Positions 1-7,158 are shown, counted from the first letter of the stretch. The stretch: DNA of 15,540 bases from Acidobacteriaceae bacterium (GCA_030044455.1 JASHVU010000054.1:1-15540), one strand, 5' to 3'. The notes: a model not told the origin generated them from the letters alone. Program-made: numbers and translations.

Positions 1-681
1 CCGGGCGGCTTTTTCTACGTCAACTCCGGCCTGATCCTCGCCGCCGACGAGGAGGCGGAACTGGCTGGCGTCATGGCACACGAAACGGCCCATGTCTGCG
101 CCCACCACGCGGTTCGCGAAATGACTCGCATGAATTACGCGCAGTTGGGCACCATCCCGCTCATTTTCATGGGTGGCTGGACCGGCTACGGAATCTACGA
201 AGCGGCCTCCATCGGCATTCCTATCACTTTCCTCAAGTTCTCACGCGACTTTGAGGCACAGGCCGACTACCTCGGCGTCCAGTACATGTACCGCGCTGGA
301 TACGATCCGCAGGCTTTTATCAGCTTCTTTGAAAAGATCCAGGCCCTCGAAAAGCGCAAGCCGGGGCTGGTAGCCAAGGCGTTCGAAGACCATCCCCAGA
401 CTCCCGACCGGATCCTCCACACCCAGGAGGAGATCGCCCGTATTCTTCCTGCCAAGGACGAATACATGGTCACCACCTCTGAGTTCGATGACGTGAAGGC
501 CCGGCTGGCCCGGATTGAGAACAAGCGCCGTCTGCAGGACACCAAGGGCGTGACGCGCCCGTCGCTGCGCCGCGCCAGCACCGCCGGCGACGACTCGGGC
601 GACACTCAAGCTGACGACTCCTCAGGCAACAGCAACGGCAATGACCAGCCCACGCTCCACCGCCGCGACGACCAGAACTGA
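1..681 (+). CDS. M48-family zinc metalloprotease, 5' end cut off by the window
   Basis: The reading frame is open from base 1, so the start lies upstream; 226 residues are visible. The zinc site is clear: an HExxH motif (HETAH, fragment residues 27-31) and the downstream glutamate in DFEAQADYLG (Glu85, with Asp89), followed by the GYDP motif usual in M48 peptidases. A hydrophobic stretch at about residues 48-72 lies between the two halves of the site. The last 60 or so residues are hydrophilic, rich in Asp, Ser, Asn and Gly, and look disordered. Known M48 peptidases of this kind (BepA/LoiP-like, HtpX-like) degrade misfolded envelope proteins; periplasmic or membrane location is likely but the N-terminus that would show it is missing. 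The family is certain from the motifs, the exact role is not. Confidence 0.88.
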   Translation, partial: PGGFFYVNSGLILAADEEAELAGVMAHETAHVCAHHAVREMTRMNYAQLGTIPLIFMGGWTGYGIYEAASIGIPITFLKFSRDFEAQADYLGVQYMYRAGYDPQAFISFFEKIQALEKRKPGLVAKAFEDHPQTPDRILHTQEEIARILPAKDEYMVTTSEFDDVKARLARIENKRRLQDTKGVTRPSLRRASTAGDDSGDTQADDSSGNSNGNDQPTLHRRDDQN

Positions 682-714
682 CGAAGAGGTTTTTACCGCG
701 GGCCTCCTGACCGG

Positions 715-745
715 CTATGGTGCGGGCGTTACGCCCGCGCCATAG
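715..745. repeat. Long perfect-type hairpin after the protease gene
   Basis: Fourteen bases at 715-728 pair with 732-745 across a three-base loop, with one G.T wobble and no mismatch. It starts 33 bases after the protease stop. No T-run follows, so it is either a non-classical terminator or a REP-like palindrome; the sequence itself cannot decide. Confidence 0.6.
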
Positions 746-948
746 TTCTCCAGAGCGCGACTTTGACCCCTCAACGGCACGACTCTGGTTTAGCACGATC
801 CGGCTGAAAGCTAATAGCTGAGGGCGAATAGCTGCTCTCAGAACCATCTGCTCCAACAACCCTCCATCTTGGGCTCGGTTCCCCCGTGGACACCACCTGC
901 AGGGTTCTTGCCGATTTCCCCATCTAAACCCGACGGCCGCCCCAAACC

Positions 949-995
949 CCAATTCCCATGAATTTCCTTTAACTTCCTGAAATTCCTTGAATTGG
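949..995. promoter_or_regulatory. Nested inverted repeat, candidate operator
   Basis: CCAATTC (949-955) pairs with GAATTGG (989-995), and inside it GAATTTC (960-966) pairs with GAAATTC (979-985). Both arms are perfect and the offsets between them are 4 and 3 bases. The right outer arm overlaps the candidate -35 of the following gene, a position suited to repression by a DNA-binding protein, possibly the helix-turn-helix product itself. Function is inferred. Confidence 0.4.
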
Positions 996-1016
996 CGGGT
1001 GAAACCGCGTTATATA
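987..1016 (+). promoter_or_regulatory. Candidate sigma70-type promoter of the helix-turn-helix gene
   Basis: TTGAAT (987-992) and an AT-rich -10 (TTATAT at 1010-1015 or TATATA at 1011-1016) are separated by 17 or 18 bases. It would give a leader of about 55 bases before the ATG at 1079. It is the best -35/-10 match in the gap. Confidence 0.45.
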
Positions 1017-1078
1017 CAAAGCTACCGGTAGATGCGCCGGACCCCAGCCGAGAAGCATCTGTTTTGGTAGGAGTAATT

Positions 1079-1354
1079 ATGCGTAACGCCGCGGCTCGCT
1101 CCAACCTGCTCGTTCCTGAAGTGCGCGAGGTCATGGATATCCGCCAGGCCTCCGATTACCTTGGCATCTCTCCCGACACACTTTACAAATACGCCTCCGA
1201 AGGTTTTGTGCCCGCCTTCAAGCTCGGCAATCGCTGGCGCTTCAAGCGCTCGCGCCTCGACGAGTGGATGGACCGGCAATCCGACCTGCAGTCCTCCACC
1301 ACTAACGCCGAGATTGAAGCCGGCAAGAAGAAGCCTGTGCAGCCGGCGGTGTAG
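1079..1354 (+). CDS. Small excisionase-type helix-turn-helix DNA-binding protein
   Basis: A 91-residue protein whose core (about residues 19-66) matches the MerR-like helix-turn-helix of the excisionase/HTH_17 family: MDIRQASDYLGISPDTLYKY, then a wing with KLGNRWRFKRSRLDEWM. The tail after residue 67 is polar and lysine-rich. I chose the ATG at 1079 because AGGAG (1069-1073) sits five bases upstream and a promoter lies further up; the frame continues back to a TTG at 992, which overlaps the promoter and is unlikely. Proteins of this family include phage excisionases, but many are lone chromosomal regulators; no integrase or attachment site is visible here, so a regulator is more likely. The gene ends in a strong terminator-like hairpin. 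Its target is unknown; the nested repeat over its own promoter is a reasonable candidate. Confidence 0.85.
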   Translation: MRNAAARSNLLVPEVREVMDIRQASDYLGISPDTLYKYASEGFVPAFKLGNRWRFKRSRLDEWMDRQSDLQSSTTNAEIEAGKKKPVQPAV

Positions 1355-1378
1355 AAGCAGGGAAAATGGGAACGAGGA

Positions 1379-1417
1379 AACAAGGCGCGGGTGTCTGACA
1401 TCCGCGCTTGTTGTTTT
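1379..1417 (+). terminator. Rho-independent terminator-like hairpin
   Basis: Bases 1379-1394 pair with 1398-1412 over a CTG loop, giving a GC-rich stem of about 15 pairs with one bulged G and one G.T wobble, followed by a T-rich run (TTGTTTT, 1411-1417). It lies 25 bases after the helix-turn-helix stop. The ribosome binding site of the next gene (GGAG, 1418-1421) starts at the next base, so read-through or attenuation is possible. Confidence 0.65.
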
Positions 1418-1425
1418 GGAGAGCT

Positions 1426-1782
1426 ATGTCGCAGCCGGGCGACTACGAATTCCGTGATCTTGAGTTCGCCAAGAGCATTGCGACCGACATGATTCCTGTC
1501 CTCGAGGAGCGCCATTTTTTCGAACTGCTCGACGACCTCTATTGCCCGCCGGATCCGACAGCGTCGGCGCGGAAATGTGAGCATTCGTATAGCGGTTCAA
1601 TTGAAATTCTGGAGACTCTCGGCATGGACTCGAGAGAGATTTCAGACGTATTGGCCGCCCTGAAGGCGCGGGGCGGATGCTGCGACTGCGAAATTCTCTA
1701 CAACGCCGTCGAAGAGAGCCGGCTCAAGGGCACGTATTGGAAAGCACACTATATCGAATTGGCTAAGGAGCGCGGTTTCTAA
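1426..1782 (+). CDS. DUF2695-like small protein of unknown function
   Basis: A 118-residue soluble, acidic protein. The segment at residues 58-105 resembles the DUF2695 family: a helix around GMDSREISDVLAALKARGG followed by the signature GGCCDCEIL (residues 83-91). Further cysteines at positions 40 and 51 (the latter in KCEH) bring the total to five, which would allow metal binding, though no standard zinc-finger spacing is seen. The start at ATG 1426 is supported by GGAG at 1418-1421; a TTG at 1408 in the same frame falls inside the preceding hairpin and is rejected. No signal peptide or membrane segment. The gene sits directly after a terminator-like hairpin and before a 157-base gap, so it is probably transcribed by read-through or from a weak promoter. 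No function is known for the family. Confidence 0.75.
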   Translation: MSQPGDYEFRDLEFAKSIATDMIPVLEERHFFELLDDLYCPPDPTASARKCEHSYSGSIEILETLGMDSREISDVLAALKARGGCCDCEILYNAVEESRLKGTYWKAHYIELAKERGF

Positions 1783-1824
1783 AGCGTTCTAGGAAATACC
1801 GTAAGGAGACACCGACGCCACAAA

Positions 1825-1851
1825 GTCAGCGCAACCCCAAGGAGCGCTGAC
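1825..1851. repeat. Perfect 8-bp inverted repeat
   Basis: GTCAGCGC (1825-1832) and GCGCTGAC (1844-1851) are exact inverted copies around an 11-base loop. There is no T-run after it. It may be a weak terminator for the gene before it or an operator for pepQ, 89 bases downstream. Confidence 0.4.
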
Positions 1852-1939
1852 CCTGCACAACCGTGAGTGACATTACACCTTTTCCTAAAATGCCGAAGTT
1901 CCGCTGACTCCGCTAGCGCCGCTGCCGTGTGATAAAACT

Positions 1940-3046
1940 GTGCGGGTGGATCATCTCCGCCGCATCGGCGCGCTGCGCCGGAAGCTCACCCGCGCCGGTC
2001 TCCCGGGCCTCCTCGTTACTCATCTTCCCGACGTCCGCTATCTGTGCGGATTCTCTGGTTCCAGCGCCGCTCTTGCCATCACCCGCCGCTCCGTGCGGAT
2101 GTTCACCGACGGCCGCTACACCACGCAGGCCACGGAAGAGGTGCAGAGCCCGCGCATCGACGTGGAGATTGCGACCACCGCTGCCGCGACCGCCGCCGCG
2201 CAATGGCTGGCCGCGCAACCGGGCGTTGGGGCCGCCGGCTTCGATCCCAATCACACTTCCGTGGCCGAACTCACCCGCCTCAAAGAGGGACTGCCCGCTC
2301 GTCTCCGCAAAAGCTTTTTCACGCCGCTCCCCGCTCCGCTCGTCGAAACTCTCCGCCTGATCAAAGACGATGAAGAACTGGTCATCATGCGCCAGGCCGC
2401 ACTGATGGGCTGCAAGCTCTTCGACCACATCCTGCCGATCATTCGCCCAGGCTTGAAGGAAGTGGAAGTCGCGGCGGAGCTCGAATACAAGGCTCGCCTA
2501 ATGGGCGCTGAAGGCATGTCGTTTGAGACAATCGTGGCCTCAGGCTCCCGTTCTGCCATGCCCCACGGCAACGCCAGCACCCAGCCACTGCCGCGCCAGG
2601 GGTTTGTGACGCTCGACTTCGGTATAATCCACAAGGGTTACTGTTCCGATATGACCCGCACCGTGCACCTTGGCACACCCACGGCGCGCGAGCGGAACGC
2701 CTACTATGCCGTCTTCGAGGCGCAGGAAGCCGGGGTTGCTGCTGTATCATCGGGCGTGAGCTCAGGAGATGTGGACGAGGCAGCCCGCAGTGTGTTGCGG
2801 CGGGAGGGGTTGGCGGAGGCGTTTTCCCATTCCACCGGGCACGGTGTCGGCCTTGAGATTCACGAAGCTCCGCGCATTGGCGCGAAGCAGAAAGCCCGGC
2901 TGCAGGCCGGAATGGTGGTTACGATCGAGCCCGGCGTTTATCTGCCCGGCGAGTTTGGGGTGCGCATTGAGGATATGGTGACCGTAACCCGCACCGGAGC
3001 TGAGATTCTCACTCCGGCGACGAAGGCTCTTATTGAACTTTATTGA
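1940..3046 (+). CDS. pepQ: M24B Xaa-Pro peptidase (PepQ/PepP-like aminopeptidase)
   Basis: A 368-residue cytoplasmic metallopeptidase that releases residues preceding or following proline in peptides. An N-terminal creatinase-like domain (about residues 1-125, with LPDVRYLCGFSGSSAALAI) precedes the pita-bread catalytic domain. All five metal ligands are present: Asp226 (LDFG), Asp237 (SDMTRT), His301 (GHGVGLEIHE), Glu330 (IEPGVY) and Glu344 (RIEDMV). Length is typical. The start is uncertain: no ATG is in frame; GTG at 1940 and GTG at 1946 both fit the family's N-terminus and neither has a clear Shine-Dalgarno sequence. The gene lies upstream of accB-accC, a neighbourhood known in many bacteria, where efp often stands between; no efp is found here. 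Confidence 0.93.
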   Translation: MRVDHLRRIGALRRKLTRAGLPGLLVTHLPDVRYLCGFSGSSAALAITRRSVRMFTDGRYTTQATEEVQSPRIDVEIATTAAATAAAQWLAAQPGVGAAGFDPNHTSVAELTRLKEGLPARLRKSFFTPLPAPLVETLRLIKDDEELVIMRQAALMGCKLFDHILPIIRPGLKEVEVAAELEYKARLMGAEGMSFETIVASGSRSAMPHGNASTQPLPRQGFVTLDFGIIHKGYCSDMTRTVHLGTPTARERNAYYAVFEAQEAGVAAVSSGVSSGDVDEAARSVLRREGLAEAFSHSTGHGVGLEIHEAPRIGAKQKARLQAGMVVTIEPGVYLPGEFGVRIEDMVTVTRTGAEILTPATKALIELY

Positions 3047-3070
3047 AGACCGCGTAAGTAATGTCGGGCA

Positions 3071-3098
3071 AGCGCGCCATAGCGCTGTGGTTGTTTTC
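3071..3098 (+). terminator. Weak hairpin with T-rich tail after pepQ
   Basis: AGCGC (3071-3075) pairs with GCGCT (3082-3086) over a six-base loop and is followed by TTGTTTTC (3091-3098). The stem is only five pairs, so this is a weak candidate. Confidence 0.25.
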
Positions 3099-3223
3099 TC
3101 ATCGCTTCAGCATAGGGAAAACGATTGCGCAGAACCATTGTGGAGTCCCGTAAGGACGGCGCCAGGATATTTCATCTGCAGGGACCAATAGCCCGTGGTT
3201 TGACGGGAGAGTTAAAGGAACGA

Positions 3224-3718
3224 ATGAAACAACAGGACATTGACGACCTGAAGCAGCTGATTGAATTCCTGAAGCAGTATCAGGTGGCCGAATTTGATTT
3301 GGACCGTGGCGACCTGAAGATCAGGCTCAAGTTCGCGCAGGAGAGTGCACCCTCTGCCGGCCTGGGCGAATTGGCCCGGCTCATTCAGTCGGCCCCGCCG
3401 GCAGCTCATGCGCCGCATGCAGGAGCTCCGGCAATCTCCGCGCCGTCGGCAGCGCAGACCCCGGCCGAAGAAGAAGATTTGCACGTGGTGAAGTCGCCAA
3501 TTGTGGGCACGTTCTACGCCTCGCCGTCGCCAGGCGCCTCGGCGTTTGTTGCTCCCGGCGACGTGGTCGAAAAGGGCCAGGTGATCTGCATCGTCGAAGC
3601 CATGAAGCTGATGAACGAAATTGAGTCCGATGCGGCCGGCGAGATCGTCAAGTGCCTGGTTTCGAACGGCCAGCCGATCGAATTCGGCCAGCCGCTGTTT
3701 ACGATTCGAACGGCGTAG
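3224..3718 (+). CDS. accB: Acetyl-CoA carboxylase biotin carboxyl carrier protein
   Basis: A 164-residue carrier that holds the biotin carboxylated by AccC and delivers CO2 to the carboxyltransferase, the first step of fatty acid synthesis. The N-terminal part (MKQQDIDDLKQLIEFLKQY) is the conserved AccB oligomerisation segment; an Ala/Pro-rich linker follows at about residues 55-80; the C-terminal biotinyl domain carries the EAMKLMNE motif with the modified lysine at 128. I chose ATG 3224 because AAGGA (3215-3219) stands just upstream and family members begin this way; the frame runs back to a TTG at 3125, but the extra 33 residues are unlike AccB. The thumb loop typical of E. coli AccB is replaced by the usual bacterial SPIVGTFYASPSPG. 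Expected partner AccC follows after a long 291-base gap. Confidence 0.95.
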   Translation: MKQQDIDDLKQLIEFLKQYQVAEFDLDRGDLKIRLKFAQESAPSAGLGELARLIQSAPPAAHAPHAGAPAISAPSAAQTPAEEEDLHVVKSPIVGTFYASPSPGASAFVAPGDVVEKGQVICIVEAMKLMNEIESDAAGEIVKCLVSNGQPIEFGQPLFTIRTA

Positions 3719-3727
3719 AGCCGGACA

Positions 3728-3774
3728 CGAAGCAAGCCGGCGGGTCGGCGGCTCGGCAGGCCGACGTTGCTTCG
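3728..3774. repeat. Two-part hairpin downstream of accB
   Basis: CGAAGCAA (3728-3735) pairs perfectly with TTGCTTCG (3767-3774), and inside it GTCGGC (3744-3749) pairs with GCCGAC (3760-3765). It begins 10 bases after the accB stop codon. There is no T-run, so it may stabilise the mRNA end or act as a partial terminator. Confidence 0.45.
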
Positions 3775-3880
3775 CGATATCGCAGGGCCGCAGGCTCGAA
3801 TGCCGTTCTCGCGGAAGCTTAGACTCTGCGGCAAAGAGAGGGTATATCTCTGGACGAATTTCGTAAGTACCATCCCCCAG

Positions 3881-3934
3881 GGCCTGAAGGCCTCATGGAA
3901 TCAATGCTCATGACGGCACAACTGAAGCCGTGCC
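3881..3934. repeat. Two short REP-like palindromes
   Basis: GGCCT-GA-AGGCC at 3881-3892 is a perfect palindrome apart from its two-base centre. GGCAC (3915-3919) and GTGCC (3930-3934) flank CT-GA-AG with two A.C mismatches (3920-3921 against 3928-3929), as expected of a decayed copy of a perfect 9-bp stem. Short palindromes of this kind are, from memory, common between genes in Acidobacteriaceae; this was not checked. Confidence 0.4.
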
Positions 3935-3974
3935 CTTTCAAAACAACCTGTTTCCAGGCGGCCACGATGATTGG

Positions 3975-4006
3975 GCTGACTTGCCGACTTGCTGACTCGC
4001 TGACTT
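3975..4006. repeat. Four tandem octamers upstream of accC
   Basis: Consecutive 8-base units at 3975, 3983, 3991 and 3999 read GCTGACTT, GCCGACTT, GCTGACTC and GCTGACTT. The second and third each differ from the consensus by one base. The array ends three bases before the accC ATG and takes the place of a normal ribosome binding site. Confidence 0.85.
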
Positions 4007-4009
4007 GCC

Positions 4010-5365
<1,356 letters not shown>

Positions 5366-5416
5366 CAGGCGTTCATACTTTTCCGCCCGGATTCGCTGCC
5401 CATTCGCAAATTTCTC

Positions 5417-5460
5417 TTCAAGTTCCACAGTACTTTGACCTATAGTGTTGTGCACCACAC
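5417..5460 (+). promoter_or_regulatory. Candidate promoter with overlapping palindrome
   Basis: TATAGT (5441-5446) resembles a -10 element; the best -35 at 17-18 bases is the weak TTCAAG (5417-5422). Directly over its downstream edge is a 16-base palindrome, GTGTTGTGCACCACAC (5445-5460), symmetric except for one T.C pair. Such a position would suit a repressor. A TTGACC at 5435-5440 was noted but has no -10 at the right distance. Confidence 0.3.
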
Positions 5461-5487
5461 ACAGGCCAAGTATTGGAGGAGGGAAAG

Positions 5488-6171
5488 ATGGGATTCTTGC
5501 AGGGATTGCCGGACATTATTACTGCAGTCGGGGGCATGGGAACGGCGGCATTCGGGCTGGTGGATACCACCAAGGTCTTCTGGGGCGGCGTCAATCGCAT
5601 CGGCTTTAAAAAAATTTCGGGCACAATTACAGGGCTCACGCCAAAGCTCGGCGCAGGGCTCACCCAGGAGCGCATCATCGGAACGTTGCGTAGCAACTGG
5701 TACAACGGCACCGCTCTGAATGACCAGAAATCAATTGCCAAGTCGCTCATCAAGCAGGGGCTGAATCCAGCCAATGCGGCCGAGCTAGCCGCCCTGACAG
5801 GCGCAGATGCAGGTCTGCTCACCTCGGTGGCCCAGAAGATCGCAACCGGCATTTCGCTTGCGGCGCCGGAAAGTGACGCCTACTCGCGCTTCGACTTTGC
5901 CATTACGGCCATGCTCGACGAGGTTTATCAGCATGCTGATCAGGCATACACGAACTGGACGCGAGTGTGGGCGTCGTTTTTTGCCCTTGTGCTGGCCTTC
6001 GTGGGCGGCTGGATCCTGAATGGCGGTCAGTTTAACGATTATTGGTGGACGCGCAATATGTGGACCGCAATCGTTGCCGGATTGCTCGCCACACCGCTGG
6101 CGCCCGTTGCAAAGGATCTGTCGAGTGCGTTGGCTGCGGCCGTTAACACGATGCAGATCATCAAGAAATAG
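5488..6171 (+). CDS. Membrane protein of unknown function, first gene of a two-gene unit
   Basis: A 227-residue protein I do not recognise. The start at ATG 5488 is marked by a strong GGAGGAGGG (5475-5483). The N-terminal 30 residues are glycine- and alanine-rich and mildly hydrophobic (ITAVGGMGTAAFGLV), without a signal-peptide cleavage pattern. A soluble, probably helical middle (about 45-150) is followed by two membrane segments, about 160-178 (VWASFFALVLAFVGGWILNG) and 191-210 (WTAIVAGLLATPLAPVAKDL), joined by a short aromatic loop with Tyr-Trp-Trp. The C-terminal tail is short and helical. The layout, a soluble domain in front of a two-helix hairpin, suggests an inner-membrane anchor or a small channel-like protein. 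The next gene begins 7 bases after the stop, so the two are very likely co-translated and functionally linked. No family assignment is offered. Confidence 0.75.
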   Translation: MGFLQGLPDIITAVGGMGTAAFGLVDTTKVFWGGVNRIGFKKISGTITGLTPKLGAGLTQERIIGTLRSNWYNGTALNDQKSIAKSLIKQGLNPANAAELAALTGADAGLLTSVAQKIATGISLAAPESDAYSRFDFAITAMLDEVYQHADQAYTNWTRVWASFFALVLAFVGGWILNGGQFNDYWWTRNMWTAIVAGLLATPLAPVAKDLSSALAAAVNTMQIIKK

Positions 6172-6178
6172 GCGCGCC

Positions 6179-7072
6179 ATGACCACATTCCTCGACGTAA
6201 GGCTCCAGCCGGTAGGCGGCGCAGTGGCGCAACAGGTCGCCCTGTTTTCCGGTACCACCATCGACGACTACACCGGCATAACCCAGAGCAATTTCAAGAG
6301 CTTCATCCAGGGACAGCACGTTCTGATCGGCGCGCACGGCTTCAACGTGGACAGGGCGGACGGCGTCCTGCGGCTTTCTGCCTGGGAGGCGCTGCTCCGG
6401 CTTCCGCCGTCTTCAGTTTTCATTGGTTTGCTGTGGCCGGGCGACTCAATCTGGGCTCATGGCCTCGATTATCCCGTCGAAGCCGGTGTTGCCGACCAGT
6501 CGGGGCAGCGGGTAGCGGAGTTTGTCGATGCGAACTTCGGCGGGGTCGCTAGCGTCTCTTTTGTTTCTCACAGTCTGGGCGCGCGCGTGGTGCTTTCAGC
6601 AATCGCGAACATGAAGAGCCACGTCCGTCGCCTTATCGTGATGGCCGGCGCCATTAATAACGACTGCCTCATCAACGAATTCAACTTGGTGTCGGAGTCG
6701 GTCGACTCCATCTCGGCGCTGGCGTCACTGGGCGACACGGTCCTGTCGGAGCTTTTTCCTCTGGGCAATTTTTTCGCCGGCATTCTCGACGAAGGGCATC
6801 CCTGGGCACGGCCCGCACTAGGCCATCGTGGTCCTTCAGGTACCGCTCCCGCCAACTTCGTGGCCCCGTTCCAGATACCCGACGGCTGGAAGTACAACCA
6901 CGGCGATTATTTGAACGTCAATCCGCCGCCGCCTCCGCAGCTAGCTCTTCCTACTGACGTTCCCGGCATTCAATCCGAGCCTCCAGCCGCGCTTATCGGC
7001 CCGGACGGACAGCCAGTGGATTCGTGGAAAGCTGCTTTTTCATCTGCGTTTGTATCCACGCGATTCCGGTAG
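6179..7072 (+). CDS. Alpha/beta-hydrolase (DUF900-like serine hydrolase), second gene of the unit
   Basis: A 297-residue protein with an alpha/beta-hydrolase core. The strand-turn LIGAHGFN (His53-Gly54) fits an oxyanion loop; FVSHSLGARVVLSAI places the nucleophile at Ser132 in SHSLG, with serine where the usual GxSxG has its first glycine, as is common in DUF900-type hydrolases; NHGDYL (His241) is a plausible catalytic histidine. The acid residue was not located with confidence. The tail after about residue 248 is rich in proline and probably extended. No signal peptide is seen, so the protein is likely cytoplasmic, perhaps held at the membrane by its partner. ATG 6179 was chosen because the upstream frame only overlaps the previous gene; there is no strong Shine-Dalgarno sequence, which fits coupling to the gene ending at 6171. 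Substrate unknown: esterase, lipase or thioesterase are all possible. Confidence 0.75.
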   Translation: MTTFLDVRLQPVGGAVAQQVALFSGTTIDDYTGITQSNFKSFIQGQHVLIGAHGFNVDRADGVLRLSAWEALLRLPPSSVFIGLLWPGDSIWAHGLDYPVEAGVADQSGQRVAEFVDANFGGVASVSFVSHSLGARVVLSAIANMKSHVRRLIVMAGAINNDCLINEFNLVSESVDSISALASLGDTVLSELFPLGNFFAGILDEGHPWARPALGHRGPSGTAPANFVAPFQIPDGWKYNHGDYLNVNPPPPPQLALPTDVPGIQSEPPAALIGPDGQPVDSWKAAFSSAFVSTRFR

Positions 7073-7103
7073 AACGAACACGATTCGGTGTGTAGGAATC
7101 GCG
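7059..7103. repeat. Perfect 9-bp inverted repeat across the hydrolase stop codon
   Basis: CGCGATTCC (7059-7067) and GGAATCGCG (7095-7103) are exact inverted copies with 27 bases between them. The left arm is inside the end of the hydrolase gene and the right arm includes part of the first repeated motif of the laccase control region. A transcript hairpin is possible; there is no T-run. Confidence 0.4.
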
Positions 7104-7158
7104 CAGGATCGACTCGGCCGTGTAACAATCGCTGGTGTCTTAAAATGATTCCTTACAC
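7090..7158. promoter_or_regulatory. Three copies of a GTGTAA-type motif, candidate operators of the laccase operon
   Basis: GTGTAGGAATC (7090-7100) and GTGTAACAATC (7120-7130) are direct copies exactly 30 bases apart, about three helical turns. A third copy, GATTCCTTACAC (7147-7158), is the inverse of GTGTAAGGAATC. Copies 2 and 3 are also preceded, in their own direction, by GGCC or AGCC. TAAAAT (7141-7146), between copies 2 and 3, is a possible -10. The spacing and symmetry argue for binding sites of a dimeric regulator rather than chance. Confidence 0.5.

Larger units (their letters stand above)
682..1078. other. Gene-free stretch with hairpin and promoter region
   Basis: No convincing gene in this 397-base space; frames open on the minus strand here lack ribosome binding sites and family resemblance. 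It holds a strong hairpin (715-745), two direct copies of AATAGCTG (813-820, 827-834) beside a CTGAG/CTCAG inverted pair (818-822, 837-841), a nested inverted repeat (949-995), and a candidate promoter for the downstream helix-turn-helix gene. Confidence 0.6.
3719..4009. other. Long accB-accC gap with palindromes and tandem repeats
   Basis: A 291-base space with no gene I can support. In order it holds a two-part hairpin (3728-3774), a possible but poor promoter (TTAGAC at 3819-3824, TATATC at 3843-3848), two short GC-rich palindromes (3881-3892 and 3915-3934) and a tandem octamer array that runs almost to the accC start (3975-4006). accB and accC are normally close together, so this separation is unusual. 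Confidence 0.6.

Noticed and set aside
992..1078. TTG start 29 codons upstream of the helix-turn-helix gene
   Set aside because: It overlaps the candidate promoter and has no ribosome binding site; ATG 1079 has AGGAG at the right distance.
470..1134. Minus-strand open frames covering the gap after the protease gene
   Set aside because: They have no ribosome binding sites or recognisable domains, overlap real plus-strand genes, and are low-complexity arginine/glycine-rich, as expected of GC-rich shadow frames.
1079..1354. Prophage excision module
   Set aside because: The protein is excisionase-like, but there is no integrase, attachment repeat or phage gene nearby.
3125..3223. N-terminal extension of AccB from a TTG
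   Set aside because: The added residues do not resemble AccB, while ATG 3224 has a good Shine-Dalgarno sequence and the conserved MKQQDIDDL start.
6020..6178. Earlier start of the hydrolase inside the membrane-protein gene
   Set aside because: It would overlap the upstream gene by 152 bases with no start signal; ATG 6179 fits the alpha/beta-hydrolase fold and coupling.
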